NCBI GenBank assembly: GCA_945787305.1
Contig: CALZIH010000076.1
Location: 1-10,185 of the forward strand
Reading direction: 5' to 3'
DNA length: 10,185 bases
DNA from: an uncultured Desulfobulbaceae bacterium
GTDB lineage: Bacteria > Desulfobacterota > Desulfobulbia > Desulfobulbales > Desulfobulbaceae
Part shown: piece by piece, positions 1-6,625 of the stretch
Position numbering within the stretch: position 1 is the first letter of the stretch
Layout: every line of letters begins with the position of its first letter
The notes under the pieces: generated by a model
Database searches by the model: none
What the model saw: the letters and a program-made list of their open reading frames with translations, nothing else
What the model was told of the DNA's origin: nothing
Made by a program: the position numbers and the translations under genes

Positions 1-1214
1 CCGACAAACCTCCCTGCAACCTCGACAATGGCTCCGGCGGGAACGGAACGTAGACGCACCTCGGCAGGAACAGGTTCCAATTGTACCGGTTTGGGCGCAG
101 CCTGCCCACCGGCGGTGACATTAACCGCCAACTCTGCTGGGAGAAAACCCTCTTTGCGCAGGTGCACAACTATCTCGCCAGCCATTAATTCTGCAGTCAG
201 TGGGGTTGTACCCAAAATCTGATCCCCTTGGTTTACAGTGGCGCCGACAGGCTCCGAGGTAAGGATGAGTGTTCCCCATCCAGGTTGCAATTCTACCTCC
301 ACAACCTGTTGCTCACCACCCCCTGTTACCAAAAGTTGCTGCTCCAGAGGCAGATAGCGATCCAGCTCGAGCCTTAGGAGGTGCTCACCGGCAGCAATCT
401 CTTGATCGATGAGCGGTGTTACCCCCAACAATCGGTCATCGACAAAGACACTGACCCCAGCCACCGGCCGAGTGGTAATGTCCACCATGCCCGGCAATTT
501 TTCCATGACAAAAACGGCATGCCGTTCACTCTCTGCAGAGACGACAAGCTGCTCGGATAATTTTTGATATCCGGCCTTTTCCGCCTGCACAGTATAGGTA
601 CCATTCAAGGCCAGCAGGCTATGCCCAATCTTAAAGGCCAAGGGGAAGCCGGACACAGACAAGCTATCCGGTTCCGGTTGCACCGCCACTTCAATGCGCT
701 GAGCACTCAGAAGAAAAGCAGCAGCGAACACAAGCAGCAGTAAAAGAATCCCGGCCGTAAACCAGCGCCCTTTGTTCCTAAACCTTTGTACCCTCGGACC
801 TATCCGTGGTAACGACTTGCGCTCATCACGAGCTGGGCCGTTCTCCTCATCGCTGCTATCCAAAGGAGACAACGAGGGAGGAGTCAAAGAAACCTCACCG
901 GCCCGCTGCACTTTAATTTCTACCCGGTCCCCGGCAAGGGCCCAAAGCAAAAGTGTATTGCCGATTCTGGTGATATCACCGGACTTAATCCAGGCTGAGC
1001 GCTGTAAATGTTCATCGTTGTGAAATACAGGGGCAGCGGTTTCGACGGCCTGGAGAAAGAGGTAGCCTCGCGATTCCGCCAACCAGGCTGCAACCGTATC
1101 TCCATCCGGTATTGGGACCTGGGCATCGGGGCCGGAACCGATGGCCAGAGGGAGGTCGGCATCGTTGAATTGACGGGTACCTTCAGGAGGGATAACCTCA
1201 ATGACTCTTTTCAA
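1..1214 (-). CDS. FHA-like / PEGA-repeat membrane protein, 3' end outside the window
   Basis: The frame is open from a TTG at 1214-1212 to the window edge, giving about 404 residues without a stop. There is no usable in-frame ATG near the start. The TTG overlaps the upstream gene's TGA (TTGA) and follows GGAGGTGA, a full match to the anti-Shine-Dalgarno sequence with short spacing. Residues about 1-102 resemble a degenerate FHA fold: LAIGSGPDAQVPI near 23-35 and SGDITRIGNTLLLW near 78-91, but the usual Ser-x-x-His is not visible. A charged linker leads to one membrane helix at about 151-171. Three to four PEGA-type beta repeats follow (about 172-240, 243-309, 314-380, and 384 onward), with signatures such as GVTPL, GTTPL and PAGAIVEVAG. 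The orientation is probably N-terminus in the cytoplasm and repeats in the periplasm. PEGA domains are extracytoplasmic and often sit in surface or sensor proteins. The missing C-terminus could carry another domain, for example a formylglycine-generating-enzyme-like one, but that is a guess. Confidence 0.8.
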   Translation of the reverse strand, partial: MKRVIEVIPPEGTRQFNDADLPLAIGSGPDAQVPIPDGDTVAAWLAESRGYLFLQAVETAAPVFHNDEHLQRSAWIKSGDITRIGNTLLLWALAGDRVEIKVQRAGEVSLTPPSLSPLDSSDEENGPARDERKSLPRIGPRVQRFRNKGRWFTAGILLLLLVFAAAFLLSAQRIEVAVQPEPDSLSVSGFPLAFKIGHSLLALNGTYTVQAEKAGYQKLSEQLVVSAESERHAVFVMEKLPGMVDITTRPVAGVSVFVDDRLLGVTPLIDQEIAAGEHLLRLELDRYLPLEQQLLVTGGGEQQVVEVELQPGWGTLILTSEPVGATVNQGDQILGTTPLTAELMAGEIVVHLRKEGFLPAELAVNVTAGGQAAPKPVQLEPVPAEVRLRSVPAGAIVEVAGRFV

Positions 1215-2716
1215 ATCACCTCCCTGCAATCAATATCCAGGTTAACCTGTTCATCCTCGGCCCGGACTTCAAGCACCTTACGTACATCCCGATATCCAGG
1301 CCGACTGCCGACAACGGTATATCGTCCCGGGCGCAAACGTAATTCCCGCCGGTTAAATTTACCTTGTCGTCCTATCCGGTAAATTACCACTTCGGTTTCA
1401 TTGTCAGAACGGAGAATAACCGGCACCTGAAGACTCGCTGCCTGCAGTTGCCTTTTTACCGCTGTAAGCTGCGCCTGAAGCCGGGGGCCGGGTTTAACCA
1501 CGGACTCGGCAAAGGCAAGGGTCTGTCGCGCTCCCTGCTGCACATCCTGTTCCTGTAGCCGCTGTGGCTGATCAAGAATAGCCTGAAGCGCGATGTCTAA
1601 ATCCAACCGACGACCTGCTTCCCGTAGGCCAACCAAGGCAAAACTAGCCTGTGGGTCGATTTTCAGCGCCTGTTTACAGCGCTCTTGCGCCTGCCGCCAC
1701 TGCTCGGCATGTACGAATCGTACATATTCAGTTTGTATACGGGCAAGTCTTTGTTGCAATGTAAGTTGCTGCAACTGTTTTTTCCCCTCGAGAACGGCTG
1801 GGGATTGCGGCCGCAATCCGGCAGCCAGGGTAAGCTGCTTGTTCGCCTCAGCGGCCCTGCCATCTTTGAGGGCCTGGAGGAACCCTCCCATGGCCCGCTC
1901 AAATTCCGCTTCTGCCTGGCGAGACTGAACACGATGCAAAGCCTGAGCGGCAGGAAGGTACTCGGGATCGAGATTTTTGGCCTCAAGCAAGAACGCCTGG
2001 GCGTCTTTCAAATCAGCTTGTTCTTCGGCATCGAGGCCCTTTTGATACAGGGCAAGAACCTGATCCAATGTCCGAGCCCGGGCAAGACCATGCATCGCTT
2101 GCTGATCTGTGGGAGAAAGTACCTGGGCACGGGTAAAAGCTTTGACAGCACCAGCACTGTCTCCAGCCTCCAACGCCGCATTACCGGCATCAATTGACTC
2201 GGCCAGCATTGCCGGCTTTTTGGCCAGCAAGGTTTGCAACTCATCTATGGCCTGCTGATACAACGACTCGGCCTGTACATATTGCTTATCTGCCAAAGAT
2301 CGCTCTGCCGCTGTCACCTTGCCCAGCAATGCGGTAAAATCGCTTCCTCCCCAGGTACGGATATCATCGGCTTCGGCCATGGCCTGACGTTTAAGCCAAG
2401 AGTTACGCTTTTCCTCAACCGCTCGCAACGTTTCGAGGCCCGCAGAAGATTGACCTTCATCAGCTATTTCTATACCGGAAGGATTGGTTTCTTCTACGAA
2501 ATGCCGTTCCTGTTGTACCGGAGCCCGAACTTTTTCCCTTTTATGGACAAGAAAAAAATACGCGATTATAGCTATATCTAAGATGAGAAACAGGGTAAAG
2601 GCAACCATGAGAACAAATAGAAGATTTCCCTTTCGCGGTATGTCTTCACCTGCATCGGGTGGCTGCAAGTCTGGTTCTTCCGGCCGCTTAACCGGTGGGG
2701 AATTTTGTGTGGTCAA
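1211..2716 (-). CDS. Inner-membrane TPR protein with C-terminal PEGA-like domain
   Basis: This is a 501-residue protein starting with TTG at 2716, 10 bp after the lipoprotein gene stops, with a weak GAGAAGG ribosome site. The next in-frame Met lies inside the membrane helix, so TTG is the best start. A proline-rich, acidic cytoplasmic tail (1-30) precedes a single membrane helix (about 31-57). The long remainder is predicted to be periplasmic. It is alpha-helical and rich in Ala, Gln and Leu, with TPR-like units near 140-262 (GNAALEAGDSAGAVKAFTRA and AQAFLLEAKNLDPEYLPAAQAL), 267-305 and 330-363 (AEQWRQAQERCKQALKIDP). Residues about 430-496 form a PEGA-like beta domain ending in LRPGRYTVVGSRPGYRDV. 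TPRs mediate protein-protein contacts, so a scaffold role is likely. The shared PEGA-like module and the 4-base overlap with the next gene suggest the two products work together. No specific function is recognised. Confidence 0.88.
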   Translation of the reverse strand: MTTQNSPPVKRPEEPDLQPPDAGEDIPRKGNLLFVLMVAFTLFLILDIAIIAYFFLVHKREKVRAPVQQERHFVEETNPSGIEIADEGQSSAGLETLRAVEEKRNSWLKRQAMAEADDIRTWGGSDFTALLGKVTAAERSLADKQYVQAESLYQQAIDELQTLLAKKPAMLAESIDAGNAALEAGDSAGAVKAFTRAQVLSPTDQQAMHGLARARTLDQVLALYQKGLDAEEQADLKDAQAFLLEAKNLDPEYLPAAQALHRVQSRQAEAEFERAMGGFLQALKDGRAAEANKQLTLAAGLRPQSPAVLEGKKQLQQLTLQQRLARIQTEYVRFVHAEQWRQAQERCKQALKIDPQASFALVGLREAGRRLDLDIALQAILDQPQRLQEQDVQQGARQTLAFAESVVKPGPRLQAQLTAVKRQLQAASLQVPVILRSDNETEVVIYRIGRQGKFNRRELRLRPGRYTVVGSRPGYRDVRKVLEVRAEDEQVNLDIDCREVI

Positions 2717-2726
2717 GGCCTTCTCA

Positions 2727-4004
2727 TTACTTGAAATTATTGGTTTCTTGCTGCTCTTCGGAAACCTGGTCTAATTGCGAGAAAGAAGCATCCTTCTCAG
2801 GGAGCATGCCGGTCTCACGGGCATAGATGGTGCGAAGCAGTTGCCGCCAGCGGGAGTACTGCTGTTCGGCCGAACCGGTCAAGCGTATGGTTTCGCCCTC
2901 CACATCGACCACAAGGGGCTCCGCCTCGGCCTGAAAGGAAATACCTAGCTCTTCAATGGCATCCCGGTTGATCTCCGCCTCCTTACTCTTCTGGTAGCCC
3001 GAATAGACAGATGCGCCCCCGCCAATCACCATCACATCACGCAGCGTTGAAGTCCGGGCTCTGGTATCGGAATCACTTGCAGCGCCAATGGCAATGGCAC
3101 CGACAATGGCTGCTATACCGAGCACCTGACGAGTCAGAGCCTGCCGCTCCAATTCACGCATGGTTGAAACCTCTTCGCCACGAAACTTACGCCAGTCGTT
3201 ATACGGTTCCCATAGGTCTTGATAGTATGCATCGTAAAACCCGTTAACCGCATCAACAAGCATGTTGTCACGGACCCGCAATTTACGTACCCGTTCAAGC
3301 ATGGGGTCGTCCCGAGCCGGCAGACGAAGAACGAATATTTCCCCGGATGGATTCTGACCAAGATAGCCGGAAAAAGCATCCGGAGCCATGGCTGCAGCGT
3401 AGCGCAATTCAGCGACCTGTCTTATCTCCGTCAACTCTTCCATGGTAAGCCCACTGCGAAATTGAGCAATATCGTTGGCAATGGTATTAAACAGGTCCTG
3501 AAACATGTCTTTCTGTTCCGGTTCGGTCCTCCGTTCACGCTCAAATGGTTTCGTTGTTTCCGCATAGGTCTTGCGAAACCAGAGTCGATTACGGGCATCA
3601 AGGACTTCAACAGTGACGGCAGAGCTCTCTCCGTCTGAATATTCTATGCGTCCACGCACAAGCAGATCCGTTCCGTTGTCATCATCGGGAACAACACGAA
3701 CAGTCCCCCAATAACCGGTTGACTGCATGGTATACTTGAGATGGATTGGAAAAAATCGCGCCTCGGCCTCCCTGATTTCCGGGGAGAGGCCCCGTCGTTC
3801 GTCCTCATCCGTGGGCAGTGAGCCGGGATCCAACACCTTTATGGAGACATCCAACAACTCCGAAGAACTCAACTCGCGATCCATGACCAGTGGCGCGACG
3901 CTGTCGGGCACCTGATTTCCCGGCACCCGCGCACAACCACCGGCAAGGAGAAAGAGGGCCAAAAATGCAATCAGGCCGCTGTATCTAAAAACCTTGCAAA
4001 TCAT
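2727..4004 (-). CDS. Predicted outer-membrane lipoprotein of unknown function
   Basis: The ATG at 4004 gives 425 residues. It overlaps the preceding stop by one base (TAATG) and places a lipoprotein signal at the N-terminus, with a hydrophobic run at 11-20 and LLAGGC with Cys24 as the lipidation site. An in-frame start at 4040 would add 12 residues in front and spoil the signal. Cys24 is followed by Ala rather than Asp, which favours outer-membrane sorting by the enterobacterial rule. The mature protein has a mixed alpha/beta region around 50-200 (IPHLKYTMQSTGYWGTVRVVP-like strands, then RGRIEYSDGE and LWFRKTYAE), and a helical, aromatic-rich region around 235-290. Two small-residue hydrophobic stretches follow (about 296-309 and 323-336), then a C-terminal domain at about 358-395 and a polar tail. 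I do not recognise a named family. The gene belongs to the four-gene minus-strand cluster and probably supplies its outer-membrane component. Confidence 0.87.
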   Translation of the reverse strand: MICKVFRYSGLIAFLALFLLAGGCARVPGNQVPDSVAPLVMDRELSSSELLDVSIKVLDPGSLPTDEDERRGLSPEIREAEARFFPIHLKYTMQSTGYWGTVRVVPDDDNGTDLLVRGRIEYSDGESSAVTVEVLDARNRLWFRKTYAETTKPFERERRTEPEQKDMFQDLFNTIANDIAQFRSGLTMEELTEIRQVAELRYAAAMAPDAFSGYLGQNPSGEIFVLRLPARDDPMLERVRKLRVRDNMLVDAVNGFYDAYYQDLWEPYNDWRKFRGEEVSTMRELERQALTRQVLGIAAIVGAIAIGAASDSDTRARTSTLRDVMVIGGGASVYSGYQKSKEAEINRDAIEELGISFQAEAEPLVVDVEGETIRLTGSAEQQYSRWRQLLRTIYARETGMLPEKDASFSQLDQVSEEQQETNNFK

Positions 4005-4798
4005 TATGTACCCGCCTTGTATTTCCGATACTCTTGCCAAAGTTTTTCCTTCAGCTCGGGATCGGTTTCCTTTTCCGCAGCTTCCCGTAGCTGCCGAGCG
4101 ACGATATCATCATCGCGGCCTAATCTATCCTGGTCGGAACGATCGCCGGTAGCGGCTGAACCGCCAGCCTGTCCCGGCTGCCCGGTACCGGGGGGGCCTG
4201 CCGTCGTTGTGTCACCCTGTCGACCGCTTGACTGGGCCGTCTTTCCATCACCTCGGCCCTCTTGCCCCTCTTGCCCTGCCCCCCCTTCTCCGGTATGGCC
4301 AACGCTACCCGAACCACTCCCGCCGCCGGATTCCCTCTGCCTTGGCTGACGGGCGGCAACCCGTTCCTGTTCTTTGAGCAACATTTCGTCAAAAGCCCCC
4401 AGAGACTCGGCCAGACTCTGATCAAGCTCAGCCACCTCTTCATCCATGGTCTTGACCCTTGAAGCCGGCAGTTCCGATTGTTCTTCAGGGCAGGGCAGGT
4501 CGACTACGGCCCCATGACCGGCACGTTGTTCCAGCTTTCCACAGTAATCACGGTTACGATCCTGCAGATAGCGGGCAAAAACAAGGAGCTCGCCCTCCTC
4601 CTGTACCGAGATGGTTCCTGTCGACCTCCGCAAGGCAATATCCTGGTGAATATTTGCCTGTACCCGATCCAGGGCAAGGACATTGGTCCGCAACCGGTCA
4701 ATCTCTCCATCCTGCTCATGCTCTACGGCAAAGGTATTCTGTATGGAAAGCATACCAATCAACAAAATAAAACAGATAGGGTAAACAAAACAACGCAT
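4004..4798 (-). CDS. Secreted protein with glycine-rich linker, first gene of the envelope cluster
   Basis: I choose the ATG at 4798 (264 residues) because GGGAG lies 8 bases upstream. A GTG at 4804 adds two residues but sits too close to that ribosome site. Residues 1-24 are a Sec signal peptide (hydrophobic core, likely cleavage after NTFA). The mature part has three sections. The first is a helical, charged N-terminal region (about 30-150) with two cysteines, Cys86 and Cys103, that could form a disulfide. The second is a low-complexity linker rich in Gly, Gln, Ser and Thr (about 156-225). The third is a charged C-terminal helix (about 228-262) containing DDDIVARQLREAAEKE and EKLWQEYRKYK, which looks like the most constrained part. 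No enzyme motif is seen. The protein is probably periplasmic, with the C-terminal helix docking onto a partner. Its stop overlaps the lipoprotein start, implying translational coupling. Confidence 0.8.
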   Translation of the reverse strand: MRCFVYPICFILLIGMLSIQNTFAVEHEQDGEIDRLRTNVLALDRVQANIHQDIALRRSTGTISVQEEGELLVFARYLQDRNRDYCGKLEQRAGHGAVVDLPCPEEQSELPASRVKTMDEEVAELDQSLAESLGAFDEMLLKEQERVAARQPRQRESGGGSGSGSVGHTGEGGAGQEGQEGRGDGKTAQSSGRQGDTTTAGPPGTGQPGQAGGSAATGDRSDQDRLGRDDDIVARQLREAAEKETDPELKEKLWQEYRKYKAGT

Positions 4799-4830
4799 GC
4801 GCACGGCTCCCTTAAAAAAACATACTTAGA

Positions 4831-4859
4831 ATAGTAAAACAGAGGACAAAGAAGGGCAA
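4831..4859 (-). promoter_or_regulatory. Candidate sigma70 promoter for the four-gene minus-strand operon
   Basis: Read on the minus strand, TTGCCC (-35, 4859-4854) is followed after exactly 17 bases by TACTAT (-10, 4836-4831). Each hexamer differs from consensus at two positions. A start about 7 bases downstream would give a leader of roughly 25 bases that contains the GGGAG ribosome site. Nearby, at 4861-4873, GATAA-AAA-TTATC forms a small AT-rich inverted repeat just upstream of the -35 box and could be an operator or an UP-like element. This is pattern matching only. Confidence 0.35.
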
Positions 4860-4946
4860 TGATAAAAATTATCGATTAGATTACACCTTTCCAGAACTGA
4901 ACACACCAACTGATCTGTTAGCAAAAATCCATTCCCATCTCTGCAC

Positions 4947-4975
4947 TTGCCTCAATTACGTATTTCTGTTTCAAT
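4947..4975 (+). promoter_or_regulatory. Candidate sigma70 promoter for the solute-binding protein gene
   Basis: TTGCCT (4947-4952) and TTCAAT (4970-4975) are separated by 17 bases, each with two mismatches to consensus. The inferred leader is about 36 bases and carries a good ribosome site (TGAGGAG at 5006-5012). The 4799-5017 spacer is divergent between two operons, so some plus-strand promoter must lie in it. This is the best-spaced candidate I see. Confidence 0.3.
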
Positions 4976-5017
4976 GCCTGTACGATCACCACACCGTTCT
5001 CAACCTGAGGAGTTGCC

Positions 5018-5848
5018 ATGAAGCACCTGATAGCCTTTGTTGCCTTTCTGCTCTGCACCTGTATCGCAACCTCACTCCTTGCCGGTTCCGTTGTCGAACG
5101 AATCAACAAAAGTAAAACCCTGATTGTCGGCACACCGGGAGATTTCCCCCCTTTTACCGCGACGACGACTGCAGGTAACCTTATCGGCATGGATATTGAC
5201 CTGGTGAAAAACCTGGCCTTCATGATGCAGGTCGCTATTCGATTTGAACGAATGGAATTTGCCAAACTCATACCTGCCTTGGAGGCGGGAACAATAGATA
5301 TCGCCGTTTCCGGAATAACCATGAGCCCGGAACGAAACAGGCAGGTTGCCTTTATCGGCCCTTATGCCCTGTCCGGACAGGCTATTCTCGGAAAACGATC
5401 GTTGCTGGAACCGGTGACAAACCTGAAAGAGCTTGCAGATACCCCGTTGAAGATTGTCGCCCTCAAAGGGACAACCAGCGAATCCATAGCCGACAAATTG
5501 CCCAAGGCGACCATCACTCGTACCGATACTCTGGATCAATCGCTGATGCTGCTGCTGGAAGGCAAAGTAGATGCACTGCTGGCCGATTATCCCTTTTGCA
5601 AAGTGGCGGAGTTTCGCTATCCGGACAGGGATCTTGCCATGTTTGAAGAACCATTGACCTTTGAACCCCTTGGTATTGCCGTGACCGGTGACGACGCACT
5701 CCTCATCAACCTGTTGACCAATTATCTCAATATCATGAAGGGGTCCGGCGCACTGGAAAAACTTCAGGAACACTGGTTCAGAAACGATAAATGGATAAAA
5801 GAACTGCCGGACCTTGAATTTTTTCGAGCCCTGGAAGAGGCAAAGTAA
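5018..5848 (+). CDS. Periplasmic amino-acid-type solute-binding protein, family 3 (orphan)
   Basis: The 276-residue product has a signal peptide (1-22, hydrophobic core FVAFLLCTCIATSLLAG) and a full SBP_bac_3 fold. Visible family landmarks are DFPPF (42-46), GMDIDL (57-62), SGITMSPERNRQVAF (98-112, where Arg106 would hold the ligand carboxylate), KGTTSE (150-155) and DALLADYP (185-192, where Asp190 would hold the amino group). Length and layout match polar amino-acid binding proteins of ABC importers, so it should capture an amino acid or similar compound in the periplasm. The start is supported by TGAGGAG five bases upstream of the ATG. No permease or ATPase gene is adjacent: the neighbours are a divergent envelope operon and a convergent bioD. 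It either serves transporter parts encoded elsewhere or acts as a sensor. The ligand cannot be told from the sequence. Confidence 0.93.
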   Translation: MKHLIAFVAFLLCTCIATSLLAGSVVERINKSKTLIVGTPGDFPPFTATTTAGNLIGMDIDLVKNLAFMMQVAIRFERMEFAKLIPALEAGTIDIAVSGITMSPERNRQVAFIGPYALSGQAILGKRSLLEPVTNLKELADTPLKIVALKGTTSESIADKLPKATITRTDTLDQSLMLLLEGKVDALLADYPFCKVAEFRYPDRDLAMFEEPLTFEPLGIAVTGDDALLINLLTNYLNIMKGSGALEKLQEHWFRNDKWIKELPDLEFFRALEEAK

Positions 5849-5866
5849 GGTTGCAACAAATGAAGT

Positions 5867-6556
5867 TCAGTCGGATAGCCCCTGTAACATCGGCTGCCAA
5901 TTAACGGATCTGGACTCTGCTATATCGGGCAAGAGTAGGGTGGCTCCGGAAAAACCATAGGACGTCATTGCCCGCTTGATAACCAACAGGGAATCACGAA
6001 CTATCTCTGTCGGGTTATCGCCATGGAGATTGTAAACCAGCCCAAGCAACTCTACATCGCGGCTCTTGATTGCCTCAAGAGCAAGCAGGGTATGATTGAT
6101 GGAGCCAAGACGAGGAGAGGTAACCAGGATCAGCGGGTACCGCCGCTGCTGCAGGTAATCGAGCAATAACAAATCTTCACAGAGTGGCACCAACAGGCCG
6201 CCTGCCCCCTCGACAAGAAGATACTCATGCTCAGCAGCCAGTTTTTCAGACGCCCGGCTGATCACCTCCGGGTCTATGGCGCTGCCCGCAAGGTGGGCCG
6301 CAAGATGGGGTGAGGCGGGAAAGGGAAAGCAGTAGGAACAGGTCAACCCCTGCTCGTCAAAATCGTTCCAGGGTGTTCCCATGAGCCTACGGTGAAGAAC
6401 AATGTCCTCTGGCTTATCCTTGCACCCTGTCTGGACAGGCTTCTGGGTAATAACCGAGCCCCCCTGTGCCGACAAAAAGCCGGCTAATAATCCAGTGGCA
6501 ACGGATTTGCCCACTCCGGTATCTATGCCGCAAATGGCGATGGTTGTATTCTTCAT
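5867..6556 (-). CDS. bioD: ATP-dependent dethiobiotin synthetase BioD
   Basis: This 229-residue protein of normal BioD length closes the ureido ring of dethiobiotin from 7,8-diaminopelargonate, CO2 and ATP, the penultimate step of biotin synthesis in the cytoplasm. The sequence shows the P-loop GIDTGVGKS (10-18), the substrate-binding KPVQTG (39-44, with the catalytic-type Lys39), PASPHLAA (80-87), the switch-like VEGAGGLLVPL (115-125) and LGSINHTLL (150-158). All are expected for the family. The start is ATG 6556. Its Shine-Dalgarno site is weak (AAAGG about 14 bases upstream). No other bio gene flanks it, so the rest of the pathway must lie elsewhere. It converges on the solute-binding protein gene with only 18 bases between the stops, and I see no clear terminator there. 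Confidence 0.95.
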   Translation of the reverse strand: MKNTTIAICGIDTGVGKSVATGLLAGFLSAQGGSVITQKPVQTGCKDKPEDIVLHRRLMGTPWNDFDEQGLTCSYCFPFPASPHLAAHLAGSAIDPEVISRASEKLAAEHEYLLVEGAGGLLVPLCEDLLLLDYLQQRRYPLILVTSPRLGSINHTLLALEAIKSRDVELLGLVYNLHGDNPTEIVRDSLLVIKRAMTSYGFSGATLLLPDIAESRSVNWQPMLQGLSD

Positions 6557-6584
6557 AACAATAAATTAACCTTTACAAATTAAC

Positions 6585-6613
6585 AGTATACCCTGGATCT
6601 CCTGTTCCAGCAA
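6585..6613 (-). promoter_or_regulatory. Candidate sigma70 promoter for bioD
   Basis: On the minus strand, TTGCTG (6613-6608) is followed after 17 bases by TATACT (6590-6585), which has one mismatch to the -10 consensus. The inferred leader is about 22 bases. The -35 box lies against the ribosome site of the divergent antiporter gene, so transcription of the two genes may interfere. No BirA-type operator palindrome is evident. Confidence 0.4.
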
Positions 6614-6625
6614 CCAAAGGCACCC

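Noticed and set aside
920..1201. ATG-started minus-strand frame of 93 codons at the head of the PEGA gene
   Set aside because: It is in a different frame from the long open frame starting at the TTG at 1214, which carries recognisable PEGA repeats and the strong ribosome site.
1685..2197. Long plus-strand open frame of 170 codons
   Set aside because: It lies antisense to the TPR protein gene and has no domain character or ribosome site. It is a shadow frame.
5072..5773. Minus-strand open frame of 233 codons
   Set aside because: It is antisense to the well-supported solute-binding protein. Its composition (rich in Gln, His, Gly, Phe) is typical of a shadow frame.
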